The notes under the pieces are model-generated. The model was not told the origin of the DNA. It did no database searches and saw only the letters and a list, made by a program, of their open reading frames with translations. Shown piece after piece: positions 1 to 9,527 of a DNA stretch of 64,000 nt; the first letter of the stretch is position 1; each line of letters opens with the position of its first letter. The stretch lies in assembly GCF_001995175.1 (NCBI RefSeq), contig NZ_MUKN01000003.1, forward strand, positions 1 through 64,000. The letters run 5' to 3'. This DNA is from Rathayibacter rhapontici. GTDB taxonomy: Bacteria > Actinomycetota > Actinomycetes > Actinomycetales > Microbacteriaceae. The translations under genes were made by a program, and so were the position numbers.

Positions 1-89
1 GCGGACAGCGCCACTGCGGCGGCGGCCAGGGCGAGCAGGGTGCGGAGGGCCGGTCGGGGGCGGCCGGCGGATCGTCGCTGATCGGTCAT
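1..89 (-). CDS. Secreted protein, N-terminal fragment (cut by window edge)
   Basis: Only the first 29 codons are present. They read from an ATG at 89 into a typical export signal: a basic, arginine- and proline-rich n-region followed by an alanine/leucine hydrophobic stretch that runs off the window. It lies 100 bp downstream of, and in the same direction as, the WxL-like surface protein gene, so the two may be co-transcribed. In other bacteria WxL proteins are often encoded beside DUF916-type partners, which this could be, but no mature sequence is visible and the function cannot be assigned. Confidence 0.55.
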   Translation of the reverse strand, partial: MTDQRRSAGRPRPALRTLLALAAAAVALS

Positions 90-189
90 GAGGAGTCCAG
101 GATGCCACGGTCGGGAACAGGCCGACGCGGCCGAGCAGTGGCTGCTCGACCGCGTCGGAGGGGTGCGGGAGGCCGGAGCCTCCCCCGGG

Positions 190-813
190 TCACTCGAAGA
201 GCGACAGGGTGAGGGTGGACGAGTACTCGCCGGCCTCGATGGTGGGCGGGGTCTTCAGGAACAGGTCGGCGTTCGCGGTGAAGGGCCCGGTGGGGGCGAC
301 CTCGGCCGACTCGTTCGTGATGAAGAGCAGCTCCTTGTCGACCAGTCCGACGGCGTCCTCGCCCTCGTCGATGATCGTGTCGACGCGGTCGCCCTCGGCC
401 ACGAGGCCGGAGTCGCCGCCGTCGATCACGTTCGGCTGCCAGCCGAGGTGCTCGGCGGGGATCACGTCGCCCTCCGCGTTCACGAAGTCCGACGCGGATC
501 CGACGACGTACCAGCCGGCTCCGTCCGGGATGTCGGCGGCGTCGCGGGTGTCGGCGACGGTCACCGTGGGGAGGGTGCCGGTGAACTGGCGGATGACGGC
601 GGTGGAGCCCGCCTCGGTCAGCTCGGTGGCGTCGCCGGCGACGGTCATCGACAGTGCGCCGCCTCCGGGGAGTTCGGCGATGTCGACGTTGACGTCGACG
701 TCGTTGTTGTCGAGCTCGATCTCGGCGGCCATCGCGGTGCCGGCGACGCCGAGGAGGAGGAAGCCACCGGCGAGGCCGGCCACTCCGCGGGAGACGATCG
801 TTCGGGTGTTCAT
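190..813 (-). CDS. Secreted WxL-like surface protein
   Basis: A 207-aa protein with a clear signal peptide (hydrophobic residues about 10-28, ending AMAAE) and an acidic, beta-strand-rich mature part. There is no transmembrane anchor or LPXTG motif. The layout (short secreted beta-protein ending in an alternating hydrophobic strand, GEYSSTLTLSLFE) resembles WxL-type wall-associated proteins. This is an inference from overall character, not a recognised active site. The ATG at 813 is preceded by a GGAG ribosome binding site. It follows the double GH43 gene on the same strand with 71 bp between them, including a GC hairpin. The acidic composition (many D/E) is like other exported actinobacterial surface proteins. 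Confidence 0.6.
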   Translation of the reverse strand: MNTRTIVSRGVAGLAGGFLLLGVAGTAMAAEIELDNNDVDVNVDIAELPGGGALSMTVAGDATELTEAGSTAVIRQFTGTLPTVTVADTRDAADIPDGAGWYVVGSASDFVNAEGDVIPAEHLGWQPNVIDGGDSGLVAEGDRVDTIIDEGEDAVGLVDKELLFITNESAEVAPTGPFTANADLFLKTPPTIEAGEYSSTLTLSLFE

Positions 814-832
814 TGCGGGTGTTCTCCGTTCT

Positions 833-858
833 CCGCGGCGGCGCCGTCGCCGCCGCGG
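833..858 (-). terminator. GC hairpin between the double GH43 gene and the surface protein gene
   Basis: Perfect 11-bp stem (CCGCGGCGGCG / CGCCGCCGCGG) with a 4-nt loop, 27 bp after the GH43 stop codon and about 20 bp before the next start codon. There is no T-run. It is a plausible intrinsic terminator or mRNA-end stabiliser for the large GH43 transcript, which would partly uncouple the downstream surface-protein gene. Confidence 0.45.
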
Positions 859-884
859 TTCTGTGTGTCGGATGGGAACCGAGG

Positions 885-3800
885 TCAGCTGCAGCCGGCC
901 GCGGAGGTGGGGGTCGTGGTGGTCGCCGTAGCGGGGCGGTTCGCCACGAAGGCGGTGGAGGTCGTGGTGACCTCTCCGGCCGGGATGCTCGAGGTCCGAG
1001 CGGTGAAGGCGGCCGAGACGGTGCTCCCGGCGCCGACCTCGGCGAAGGACTTCGAGCCGTGCGCCGAGGTGACCGTCATCTTGACCGGGAAGGCGTTCGG
1101 GTTCTTCGCGGTGACCGTGAGCACGACCTTGCCGGCGACGCAGCGCGTGCTGGTCGTGGTGGTCGCCCCGACGATGCCCGTCGTCCCGGTCACGGCGGCG
1201 GTCTGCGCCGTCGCCGTGGCGGGGGACCAGCCGGGCTTCGTCGCCGACACCGTCACCGAGACCACCGTGCCGCGGTCGGCCGCGGTGAGGACGTACGTCG
1301 ACGCGGTCGCGCCGGCGATGTCCACTCCGCCGCGCTTCCACTGGTACGCCGTGGCGGTCCAGGGAGTCGAGGCGGTGGCGGTGAGCCGGGTCCCGACCGT
1401 GGCGGCGCCGGTGATGGCGGCGCGCAGCGGGGCGGGGTCGGTGATGGTCTGGCCGGCGACGCTCTCGAGGGTCGGGACGACCTTCTGCATGAGTCCGGTC
1501 GCCGGGTCGAAGGTGACGCGGTCGATCGTGGTCTCGCGGTGCTGGCCGTCTCCACCGGGCATCGCGAACCGGTGGTACGCGATGTACCAGTCGTCGGTGC
1601 CGGGGACGTTGACGATCGAGTTGTGGCCGGTCGCGAGGATGCCCAGCGACGGGTTCTTCTCGAGGAGGACGCCGCGGTAGGTCCACGGGCCGTCGACGCT
1701 CGTCGAGGTGGCGTAGCCGACCTTGTAGTTCTCGGAGCCGGTGTCGTCGATGGAGTACGTCAGGTGGTACAGCCCCTGGCGGTAGTTGACGAAGCTGCCC
1801 TCGCGGTAGTCGGTCAGTCCGCTCATCCGCTTGATGGTGCCGGCCTTGATCGAGAGCATGTCGTCCGACAGCTCGCCGTAGACGGGCGCCCCGTTGCCCC
1901 AGAAGAGGTAGCTCTTGCCGGTGGCGGGGTCGGTGAATGCGGCCGGGTCGATGGCCTGACCCGAGGTCACGGACTCGCCGTTGGTGATCATCGCGGTGGG
2001 TTGAGCGGTGAAGGGGCCGGTGGGGCTGTCGGCGACGGCCACTCCGATCGTCTTGCGGTCGAGCGAGGCGTTGTGGCCCGAGAAGTAGAAGTAGTACTTC
2101 CCGCCCTTCTCGGTGATCGTCGGCGCCCAGGCGTTGCCCACGGCCCACGGGACGTTCCCGTTCGCGCCGTCCAGGGTGAGGATCGGCTGCGCCGAGCGCG
2201 TCCAGTCCACGAGGTTCTTGGACGACCAGACGTAGAAGGTCTTCCCGCCCCAGCCGGGGAAGCCGTCGGACGTCGCGTAGATGTAGAAGGTGTCGCCGAA
2301 CGCCGCGATGTTGGGGTCGGCGTAGAGACCGGGGATCACCGGGCTCTTCATCTCGACGGCCTTCATCGTCCAGGTCGCGGTGGCTCCGCCGGACGCGGTC
2401 AGCGTGTAGGTGACGGGCGTGCGCAGGTCGCGCACGGTGCCGGAGGCGGGGGAGGAGGTCGTGCCGGTCGCCGTGGCGAACACGGGGGCGAGCTTCGAGC
2501 GGTCGGTGCCGGGCTTCACCGCGAAGGTGACGGTCCGGGCGGCCGAGTCGACGATCGGAGCGACCTTCAGCACGTCGGGGGCGGTGAGCGAGACTCCGGC
2601 GATCTGGTCGGCCGACCCGGAGCGGGTCAGCACCTCGCTCTCGCTGAGCGCGCGGTTCCAGAGCGCGAACTCGCGGTACTCGCCCTTGAACAGCTTGTCG
2701 CCACCGTAGAGCGAGCGGCCGAGGTAGTTGGCCGCGGTGCGTCCGCCGCCGAGATCGGCCGGCGTCGTGGTGACTCCGGTCTTCGTGGCGACCTTGGCGC
2801 CGTTGAGGTAGATCGTCGCCGTGCCGTTCGAGAGCGTGTAGGTCAGCTTGGCCCACTGCCCGCGGGGGAGGTTCGACCCGGTCCCGGCGGTCTGCTCGGT
2901 CTGCCAGTTCCCGGAGGCGATGCTCGTGCGGTACGAGTCGCCGGTGGTGAACAGGTAGCCGTTGCCGGCGTTGTTCGAGGAGTTGCCCAGTCCGTAGAGG
3001 AAGTACGGAGTGCCCTGGGTCGGGTCGATCTTCACCTCGGCCTCGACGGTGACGTCCTCGACTCCGGTCAGCACGTCGTCCGGCAGGTCGACGTGGTCGT
3101 CGGTGCCGTCGAACGAGAGGGCGCCGGTCTGCCAGGCGGCGCCGCCGACGATCGTCGCGTCGCGGTCGTTGCCCGAGACGTCCTCGAGCGTCGTGCCCGA
3201 CCCGTTGTCGAAGGAGTAGCGCAGGATCTCGCCGGCGGCGTTCGCGGTCACCGGGACGGGTCCGGCCGGCTCGGAGGCGCGCAGCGCGGCGAGCTCGGTG
3301 GCGGTCACCGGGAGGACCGTGCCGTGACGCGGGCTCGCGGGGAGGTCGTAGTTCGGCGCGACCTGCCAGTTCGGCGCGTTCAGGTCGGCGGTCTTCAGCG
3401 GGATGTAGCCGCGTCCGCCGTACTCGTCGACGAAGAGGTAGTTGGTCTGCCCGTTGACGTCGCCGGGGTTGGCCGTGAAGGCGGTGGGGCCCTCGACGGC
3501 GCCGGTGCCGGCGTCGCGGCCGATGCAGCTGTCGACGGTCGTCCAGCCGGTCAGCGGGGCGCGGAGCGTCGTGGACTTCTCCTGGATGATGTCGGAGCAG
3601 CCGGTGCCGCTCGCGCCCTCGTCCTTCGTGAAGCGGTGGAACGTGCCGTTCTGCTCGATCACGGTGGAGTCGATGCGCGAGGTGTTCTGCCAGACCTGCG
3701 GAGTGGAGAACGTCGTGAAATCGCGGGTGGTGGCGTACATCATCACGTTGCTGACGTTGCCGGTGTGGTTCGGGTCGGTCTCGGCGTAGAGCTTCGAGGC

Positions 3801-5480
3801 CCAGTAGACGACGTAGGCGCCGATGCTGGCGTCCCAGTGCGCCTCGGGCGCCCAGGTGTTGCCGGCGGTCTCGGGCGAGACCAGCACGTGGCGCTGCTCG
3901 GACCAGTTCACGAGGTCGTGCGACTCCCAGACCTCGAGGTAGCGGCTGCCCTGGCGCTGCGAGCGGTCCCAGTTGCCGTCGCGTCCGATGGAGAGGTCGG
4001 TGGCGATCAGGTAGAACGTGTCGCCCTCGGGGGAGCGGATGAGGAACGGGTCGCGCAGGCCCTTCTCGCCGAAGGTCGAGGTCAGCACGGGCTGACCGCC
4101 GTTGAGCTCGTCCCAGGCGAGGGCGTTGTTGCCCTTGCTCGCGGCCAGGAAGATGTTCTCGCCCGCGATGTCGTTGCCGGTGAAGTAGGCGAACGCGTAG
4201 CCCTCGAGCGGAGCGAGCTGCTTCGCGGCGCGCACGGTGGCGACGAGGTCGCGCGTCGCGGTGGCGGAGTTCTTGGTGACGGTCGCGCGGAGCGTCACGG
4301 TGCGGTCGGCGGACTGCCGCGTGACGACTCCGGTGGTCGAGACGACGGCCGGGTCGCTGGAGGTCCAGCTGATCGAGGTGCCGGCGGGAGCCGCGGGGAT
4401 CGTGATGTTGCCGCGGACGTCGGTGAGGTCCGGGATCGTGAGACCGGCGGCGGCCGCGTCGACGACCTGCTGGTCGCCGGACTGCGCGAGGACCGTGGCG
4501 GTGAAGGCCTTCGTGCGGGTCTCGGATCCGCTCGTGAGGGTCGCCGTCAGGGTGACGGTCGCGTTGCCGGCCGAGGCGGCGGGCCGCGTGACGACTCCGT
4601 TGGTCGAGATCGTCTGGGGAGCGCTCGAGGCCCACGTGATCGCGGAGCCGTTGGCGCCCGTCGTGGGCAGTGCGAGGTTCGCCTGGACGGCCGAGAGGTC
4701 GCCGAGCGCCAGTGCGGACGCGTCGCGGGCGGCCTTCGTCGCCGCGGTCGGCTGCAGGGCGGTCACCTCGGCGGCGGTGAGCGCGTTGTCGTAGATGCGG
4801 AAGTCGCGGACGCTGCCGGCGAGCGTCTTGTCGGCCGCGTAGTTGGAGCGGCCGATGAAGTTGGAGGTGGTGGTGCCCCCGCCGATCGCGGCGGGCTTCG
4901 TGGTGACGCCCGTCTGCACGGCGACCTGCGCGCCGTCGAGGTAGAGGCGGGCGGTGTCGGTCGCGTCGTCGAGCGTGTAGGTGAGGGTCTTCCAGACTCC
5001 GCGGGGGAGCGCGGAGCCGGAGTCCGCGTTCTGCTCGCCCTGCCAGTTGCTCGGCGTGATCGTCGTGCGGTAGCGGCTGTCGGCGAGGGTGGCGAGGTAG
5101 CCGGCGCCGGAGTTGCTGGTCGCGGCGGTGCCGAGTCCGTAGACGAAGTAGTTGCCCGACTGCTCGGGGCGCACCAGCACCTCGGTGCTGACGGTGATCG
5201 AGTTCAGCCCGGCGAGGATGTCGTCGGGCAGCTTCACGGCGTCGTCGGTGCCGTCGAGGACGACGCCGGCGTCGCCTCCGGTCTTCGCGCCGCCCACGAG
5301 CGTGCCGTTGCGGTTCTTCCCCGAGCTGTCGAGGGCGACGGTGCCGCTGGTCTCGTTCAGCTGGTACCGGAGCACGAGGTTCTCGGGGTTCGCGGCGGCC
5401 TGGGCCGGCATCGCGGAGAGGAGGGGGATCGCCAGCGCCGTGGCGGTCGCCAGGACGAGGGGTCGTAGGTAGGGCTTCAT
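885..5480 (-). CDS. Secreted multi-domain arabinanase/arabinofuranosidase with two GH43 modules
   Basis: A 1531-aa exported enzyme. Rough order: signal peptide 1-28; LamG-like lectin domain 30-245; two bacterial Ig-like domains 245-420; GH43 module A 423-730; second LamG-like domain 740-950; linker/Ig 950-1045; GH43 module B 1050-1333; Ig-like domain 1335-1430; C-terminal domain 1435-1531. Module A shows the GH43 Asp base (LRDPF, about residue 477), the IDST Asp and the EGPT acid. Module B shows YADPN (about 1055), IDPAAF and REGSF. GH43 enzymes cleave alpha-L-arabinofuranosyl or beta-xylosyl bonds; arabinan is favoured by the context. The ATG at 5480 has an AGGAG site. A LacI-type dyad lies 62 bp upstream. 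The last 95 residues recur in three other enzymes in this window. The exact linkage specificity is not readable. Confidence 0.9.
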   Translation of the reverse strand: MKPYLRPLVLATATALAIPLLSAMPAQAAANPENLVLRYQLNETSGTVALDSSGKNRNGTLVGGAKTGGDAGVVLDGTDDAVKLPDDILAGLNSITVSTEVLVRPEQSGNYFVYGLGTAATSNSGAGYLATLADSRYRTTITPSNWQGEQNADSGSALPRGVWKTLTYTLDDATDTARLYLDGAQVAVQTGVTTKPAAIGGGTTTSNFIGRSNYAADKTLAGSVRDFRIYDNALTAAEVTALQPTAATKAARDASALALGDLSAVQANLALPTTGANGSAITWASSAPQTISTNGVVTRPAASAGNATVTLTATLTSGSETRTKAFTATVLAQSGDQQVVDAAAAGLTIPDLTDVRGNITIPAAPAGTSISWTSSDPAVVSTTGVVTRQSADRTVTLRATVTKNSATATRDLVATVRAAKQLAPLEGYAFAYFTGNDIAGENIFLAASKGNNALAWDELNGGQPVLTSTFGEKGLRDPFLIRSPEGDTFYLIATDLSIGRDGNWDRSQRQGSRYLEVWESHDLVNWSEQRHVLVSPETAGNTWAPEAHWDASIGAYVVYWASKLYAETDPNHTGNVSNVMMYATTRDFTTFSTPQVWQNTSRIDSTVIEQNGTFHRFTKDEGASGTGCSDIIQEKSTTLRAPLTGWTTVDSCIGRDAGTGAVEGPTAFTANPGDVNGQTNYLFVDEYGGRGYIPLKTADLNAPNWQVAPNYDLPASPRHGTVLPVTATELAALRASEPAGPVPVTANAAGEILRYSFDNGSGTTLEDVSGNDRDATIVGGAAWQTGALSFDGTDDHVDLPDDVLTGVEDVTVEAEVKIDPTQGTPYFLYGLGNSSNNAGNGYLFTTGDSYRTSIASGNWQTEQTAGTGSNLPRGQWAKLTYTLSNGTATIYLNGAKVATKTGVTTTPADLGGGRTAANYLGRSLYGGDKLFKGEYREFALWNRALSESEVLTRSGSADQIAGVSLTAPDVLKVAPIVDSAARTVTFAVKPGTDRSKLAPVFATATGTTSSPASGTVRDLRTPVTYTLTASGGATATWTMKAVEMKSPVIPGLYADPNIAAFGDTFYIYATSDGFPGWGGKTFYVWSSKNLVDWTRSAQPILTLDGANGNVPWAVGNAWAPTITEKGGKYYFYFSGHNASLDRKTIGVAVADSPTGPFTAQPTAMITNGESVTSGQAIDPAAFTDPATGKSYLFWGNGAPVYGELSDDMLSIKAGTIKRMSGLTDYREGSFVNYRQGLYHLTYSIDDTGSENYKVGYATSTSVDGPWTYRGVLLEKNPSLGILATGHNSIVNVPGTDDWYIAYHRFAMPGGDGQHRETTIDRVTFDPATGLMQKVVPTLESVAGQTITDPAPLRAAITGAATVGTRLTATASTPWTATAYQWKRGGVDIAGATASTYVLTAADRGTVVSVTVSATKPGWSPATATAQTAAVTGTTGIVGATTTTSTRCVAGKVVLTVTAKNPNAFPVKMTVTSAHGSKSFAEVGAGSTVSAAFTARTSSIPAGEVTTTSTAFVANRPATATTTTPTSAAGCS

Positions 5481-5541
5481 CGCGCTTGCTCCTGGATCGG
5501 CACCATTGCTGAGGGAGGGGGGGTGCCGACACTCGTCGGCG

Positions 5542-5555
5542 TGTTCACGGTAACA
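5542..5555 (-). promoter_or_regulatory. LacI-type operator, site 1 (double GH43)
   Basis: Reads TGTTACCGTGAACA on the minus strand, 62 bp upstream of the GH43 start; outer bases extend the arms to GTGTT/AACAC. The same 14-mer occurs at 10670 and 25922, and a one-base variant at 34239, each upstream of a sugar-related gene. The dyad with central CG is typical of LacI-family operators. The LacI gene at 12387-13387 is the likely binder (inference). Confidence 0.7.
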
Positions 5556-5560
5556 CGATG

Positions 5561-5576
5561 TTCACGTCAACGTGAA
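5561..5576. promoter_or_regulatory. Second dyad beside operator 1
   Basis: Perfect inverted repeat TTCACGT-CA-ACGTGAA, 5 bp from operator site 1 on the promoter-distal side. It shares TTCACG half-site character with the operator but has different spacing. It could be an auxiliary site for the same repressor or a site for another regulator. Confidence 0.4.
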
Positions 5577-5621
5577 GGGGTCCGGCGGTATCGATCGGAC
5601 TCGATCACCGGGTGAACCGGA

Positions 5622-5660
5622 ACGGCACCCCTGCCCCGGTGAGGGGGGCAGGGGTGCCGT
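5622..5660 (-). terminator. Terminator of the furanose ABC transporter operon
   Basis: Perfect 16-bp stem (5622-5637 with 5645-5660) and 7-nt loop, 26 bp past the stop codon of the last permease gene. This is the strongest simple hairpin in the left part of the window and separates the transporter operon from the GH43 promoter. It lacks a T-run, as usual in high-GC actinobacteria. Confidence 0.75.
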
Positions 5661-5686
5661 CGCAGCGGAGCGTCGGAGGGCGCCCG

Positions 5687-6724
5687 CTACGTCCTGCTTC
5701 GCGACATGACCGCGCGCTGCAGGAGGACGAAGACGAGCAGGATGCCGCCGGTGATGATCGTGGTGGCCTCCGGGGGGATGCCGCCGTCCCGGGTGATCAG
5801 GACGTTCATCAGACCCAGGACCAGGGCGCCGACGACCGAGCCGAGCACGAAGCCCACCCCGCCCGTGAGCAGCGTGCCGCCGATGACGGTCGCCGCGATC
5901 GCGTCGAGCTCCCATCCGGTGCCCGTGATGTTCTGCGCGCTGCCGAGTCGGGCCGTGTAGACGACGCCGGCGAGACCGGCGAGCGTGCCGCTGATCACGT
6001 AGATGAAGAGCTTCGTGCGGAGCACGGGGAGGCCCATCAGCGCCGCCGACTGCTCGGAGCCGCCCATCGCGTAGACCGTGCGGCCGATGCGGGTGCGGTG
6101 CAGGACGAAGAACGCTCCGGCGACCACCAGCAGGGCGATGATCACGCCGGGGCTGATCACGAAGTCGTTGACCTTCGGGCCGTCGATCAGCTTGATCGGC
6201 GTCGCGAGCGAGGTCACCGCCGAGTCCTCGGGGAGGCGCTCGGGAACCGTGCTCAGCATCGAGGCGAGGCCTCGGGCCAGGAACATCATCGCGAGCGTCG
6301 CGATGAACGGCTGCACGTCGAAGTACTGGATCAGGATCCCCGAGATCAGGCCGAAGGCCGATCCGATGACGACCATCAGGACCATGACGAGCCAGGGGTT
6401 CCAGCCGGCGTTGATCAGCAGCACGCCGCTGACGCTGCTGAAGGCGATCACCGCGCCGACCGAGAGGTCGATGCCGCCGGTCAGGATCACGAAGGTGAGC
6501 CCGACGGCCAGGATGATCAGGTGCGCGTTGTTGACCAGGAGGTTCGACAGGGTGCTCGCCTGCAGGATCCGGCCGTAGGCCGCCTCGCCGTAGACGAGCA
6601 TGCCGACGAAGATCACCAGGGCCGCCACGGTGGGCAGCTTGTCGAGGTGCTGGCTGAAGAAGGACCGGGCGCTCGTGCGCTCGGAGCTCGCCGGAGGGGC
6701 GGAGCGGGTCAGCAGGGCGCTCAT
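5687..6724 (-). CDS. yjfF: Sugar ABC transporter permease, YjfF-like
   Basis: A 345-aa polytopic membrane protein of the RbsC/BPD_transp_2 type, with the family signature GGIDLSVGA near residue 86 and a second helix bundle carrying GGTLLTGGVG. It resembles YjfF, one of the two non-identical permeases of the E. coli galactofuranose importer YtfQRT-YjfF. With the neighbouring YtfT-like permease it should form the membrane channel. The ATG overlaps the stop codon of that gene (ATGA), so the two are translationally coupled. It is the last gene of the operon and is followed by a strong hairpin. Given the surrounding arabinan enzymes, L-arabinofuranose or arabino-oligosaccharides are likely substrates (inference). 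Confidence 0.88.
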   Translation of the reverse strand: MSALLTRSAPPASSERTSARSFFSQHLDKLPTVAALVIFVGMLVYGEAAYGRILQASTLSNLLVNNAHLIILAVGLTFVILTGGIDLSVGAVIAFSSVSGVLLINAGWNPWLVMVLMVVIGSAFGLISGILIQYFDVQPFIATLAMMFLARGLASMLSTVPERLPEDSAVTSLATPIKLIDGPKVNDFVISPGVIIALLVVAGAFFVLHRTRIGRTVYAMGGSEQSAALMGLPVLRTKLFIYVISGTLAGLAGVVYTARLGSAQNITGTGWELDAIAATVIGGTLLTGGVGFVLGSVVGALVLGLMNVLITRDGGIPPEATTIITGGILLVFVLLQRAVMSRSRT

Positions 6725-7793
6725 GCGGGGATCGCCTCTTTCTGCGGGGCGCGACGACGCGCTTCGCGACGGTGGGAGAAGGCGGAGCGGACGCGCTCGG
6801 ACTGCAGGAGGCAGAGAGCGACGATCACGATCGCCTTGAAGGCGGGCGTCGCGGACGAGGAGACGCCGAGGAAGACCACGGTCTTGTCGAGGGTCGCGAT
6901 CAGGATCGCTCCGACCGCGGCTCCGGCGATGTTGAACTTGCCGCCCGCCAGCGAGGTGCCGCCGATGACGACGGCGAGGATCGCGTCGAGCTCGAGCTGG
7001 TACCCGGTGCGGGAGGTGTCGACGGTCATGACGCTCGCGGTGGCGAAGACGCCCGCGACTCCGGCCAGCACGCCGCTGCTGATGTAGGCGGTGAGCAGGA
7101 GCCGCGGCGGTTGATGCCCGCGAGGCGGGCGCTTGGCGTCCATGCCGATGGCCTCGATCATCAGGCCCAGGCGCTGCGGCGGACCAGCAGGCCGACCGCG
7201 ACGACGATGGCGATCGCGAGGAGGAAGACGACGGGGAGGCCGAAGACGTAGCCGTTGGCGAGCCAGCGGAACGGCTCGTTGGTGGCGGCCGTGTTCTGGC
7301 CGCCGGTGATCACCTTCGCGAGTCCGCGGCCGGCGAGCATGACGACGAGGGTGCTGATGAAGGGCTGCAGGCCCACCACCGACACGAGCACGCCGTTCAC
7401 CGCTCCGAGCGCCGCACTGACCAGCAGGGCGAGTCCGAAGGCGGCCGCGGCGGCGCCGAGGGAGTCGGGAGCGCTCTGGGCGTTCAGGAACTCCATCGAG
7501 ACGGCGCCGGCGACGACCATGATCGAGCCGACCGAGAGGTCGATGCCCCCGGTCGCGACGACGAGGCACATGCCGACGGCGATCATGAGGATCGGAGCCG
7601 CGGCGCGGGCGATGTCGATCACGTTGCCGACGAGGTAGCCGGTCGTGGGGCTCATGGAGACCGAGAGGTATCCGGGGTCCTTGACGACGTTGATCAGCAG
7701 GAGGAGGACGATCGCGACCGCTCCCCAGAACCACTGCCGCCGGATCAGGCCGGTGAGGATCGAGGTCCTCCCGGTTCGGGTGTCGCTGCTCAT
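6721..7793 (-). CDS. ytfT: Sugar ABC transporter permease, YtfT-like (frameshifted)
   Basis: RbsC-family permease, about 357 aa when restored. The first 206 codons read to VRRSA, with GGIDLSVGS near residue 85, and then meet a stop. The rest continues in another frame as LGLMIEAIGMDAK and, later, LLLTAYISSGVLAG through to the end. A base is missing near 7171. A second disturbed patch at 7100-7134 encodes the expected ARLAGINRRG only in a third frame, consistent with two missing bases near 7131 and one near 7101. In all, four bases are apparently lost within about 80 bp. It overlaps the ATPase gene upstream and YjfF downstream by 4 bp each. It is either a true pseudogene, which would disable the importer, or a sequencing fault; the latter is favoured by the window-wide pattern. 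Confidence 0.82.
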
Positions 7794-9363
7794 GATGCGG
7801 CCTCCTGCGTGGCGCCTTCGAGGACGACGACGTCCTCGTCGACGACTCCCTCTGCGGCGATGGTAGTGACGATGGACTCCGCTGTCACCGCGGGTCCGTT
7901 GAGGATCTCGGCGATGACCCGGTGGTCCTTGAGCACGATGATGCGATCGCTGAGGCGGACCACCTCGTCGAGCTCGGACGAGATGAAGATCACGGCGACG
8001 CCCTCGCCGGCGAGGGCGACGACCTTCTCCTGGATCTCGGCCTTCGCGCCCACGTCGATGCCGCGGGTCGGCTCGTCGAGGATCAGGATCTCGGGGTGCG
8101 TGGCGAGCCAGCGGCCCAGGAGGACCTTCTGCTGGTTGCCTCCGGAGAGCTTGCTGATCGGGCGGTCCGGGTCGGCGGGGCGCACGTTGAGCTCGACGAG
8201 GTACTTGTCGACGATCTCGTCCTTCTCCTTCTTGGAGAGGGGGCGGGCCCAGCCGCGCTTGGCCTGCACCGCGAGGATGAGGTTCTCGCGGATGGAGAGG
8301 TCGCGGATGATGCCCTCGTCGCGGCGGTTCTCGCTCGCGAAGGCGATCTTGTGCGCGAGCCCCGCGGTGGGCGTGGGCACGTCGACCTTCTTGCCGTGCA
8401 GCGTGATCTCGCCCGTCTCGGGCTTGTCGACGCCGTAGATCAGGCGGGCCAGCTCGGTGCGGCCGGAGCCCAGGAGCCCGGCGAAGCGACGACCTCGCCG
8501 CGGTGCAGCGTGATGTCGGTGGGCTCGATCGAGCCCTTCCGGCCCAGGCCCTTGGCCGAGTAGAGCGGCGCGTCGCGGTAGAGGTGGTCGCTGTTCTCGC
8601 GCTCGGAGTCGAGGGAGCGCAGCGCCGCGATGTCCTTGCCGATCATCTTCGAGATGAGCGAGGTGCGGTCGAGCTCGGGAGTGAGGTACTCGCCGATGTA
8701 CTTGCCGTTGCGCAGCACCGTGAGCCGGTCGCTGATCGCGTAGACCTGGTCGAGGAAGTGCGAGACGAAGAGGATCGCGACGCCCTCGGCGCGCAGCCGG
8801 CGGATGACGACGAAGAGGTTCTCGACCTCGTTCGCGTCCAGGCTCGAGGTCGGCTCGTCGAGGATCAGGACCTTCGAGTCGCTCACGGTGGAGCGGCTGA
8901 TCGCGACCAGCTGCTGCATCGCGATCGAGAGCGACGAGAGCGACTGGCGGGTGTTGAGGTGGTCGAGCCCGAGCTTGGCCAGGGCGACCTTGGCCGCCGC
9001 GTGGGTGGCCTTCCAGTTGATGCCGAAGGGACCGCGGACCTCGTAGCCGAGCATCACGTTCTCGCCGATGGAGAGGTTCGTGACCAGGTTCACCTCCTGG
9101 TACACGGTGGAGATGCCGGCCGCCTGCGCATCCGCGGTGCCGCTGAGGCGCTTGGGCGAGCCCGAGACGAGGATCTCGCCGCTGTCGATGCGGTAGACGC
9201 CGGTCAGGGCCTTGATGAGCGTGGACTTGCCGGCGCCGTTCTCGCCCATGAGCGTGTGGACCTCGCCCGGGAAGAGGCGGAAGTCGACGCCGTCGAGCGC
9301 TTTGACACCGGGGAAGCTGATCGAGATGTTCTTCATCTCGACGATCGGAGGCGAAGCTGTCAT
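7790..9363 (-). CDS. ytfR: Sugar ABC transporter ATP-binding protein, YtfR-like (frameshifted)
   Basis: Twin-NBD ATPase of the ribose/galactofuranose class, about 525 aa when restored. NBD1 has Walker [10 protein letters not shown] and Walker [15 protein letters not shown]2 has the degenerate Walker [10 protein letters not shown] typical of the family, the signature LSGGNQQKV and Walker [13 protein letters not shown]. The reading frame breaks at about 8486: HRGEVV should continue [12 protein letters not shown], but one G is missing. The ATG at 9363 starts 164 bp after the binding-protein gene, and the stop overlaps the next gene (ATGA). It energises uptake through the two permeases. A near-complete second ATPase lies at 10707-12287. 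Confidence 0.87.
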
Positions 9364-9421
9364 GTCGCGTCCTTCCGTTCTCGAGCGGGGCGGACCGGAG
9401 CGGTGACGCCGAGGGACGGAA

Positions 9422-9456
9422 CGCGCGGGGTCCGGAGATCGTCCGGACCCCGCGCG
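9422..9456 (-). other. Intercistronic stem-loop after the binding-protein gene
   Basis: Perfect 15-bp stem (9422-9436 with 9442-9456), 5-nt loop, in the 164-bp gap between the binding-protein and ATPase genes. Such hairpins after binding-protein genes are known to stabilise the upstream mRNA or attenuate read-through, so that binding protein exceeds membrane components. The second transporter operon has an equivalent hairpin at 49213-49244. Confidence 0.65.
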
Positions 9457-9527
9457 ATCCGCAGGGGTGGGCCTGAGCCCTGTGGTGCTGCCGTCGGGCG
9501 CCGACCGGCGCCGTCGGGCGGCTCCGA

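Noticed and set aside
190-5532. Very long open frames opposite and alongside the double GH43 gene (over 1500 codons on both strands)
   Set aside because: They are Arg/Gly/Ala/Val-rich translations of a GC-rich gene in the wrong frames; the frame with signal peptide and GH43 motifs is the real one.
6721-7793. Programmed ribosomal frameshifting in the YtfT-like permease
   Set aside because: Several losses within 80 bp, no slippery heptamer, and the same kind of break in many unrelated genes argue for sequence error or decay.
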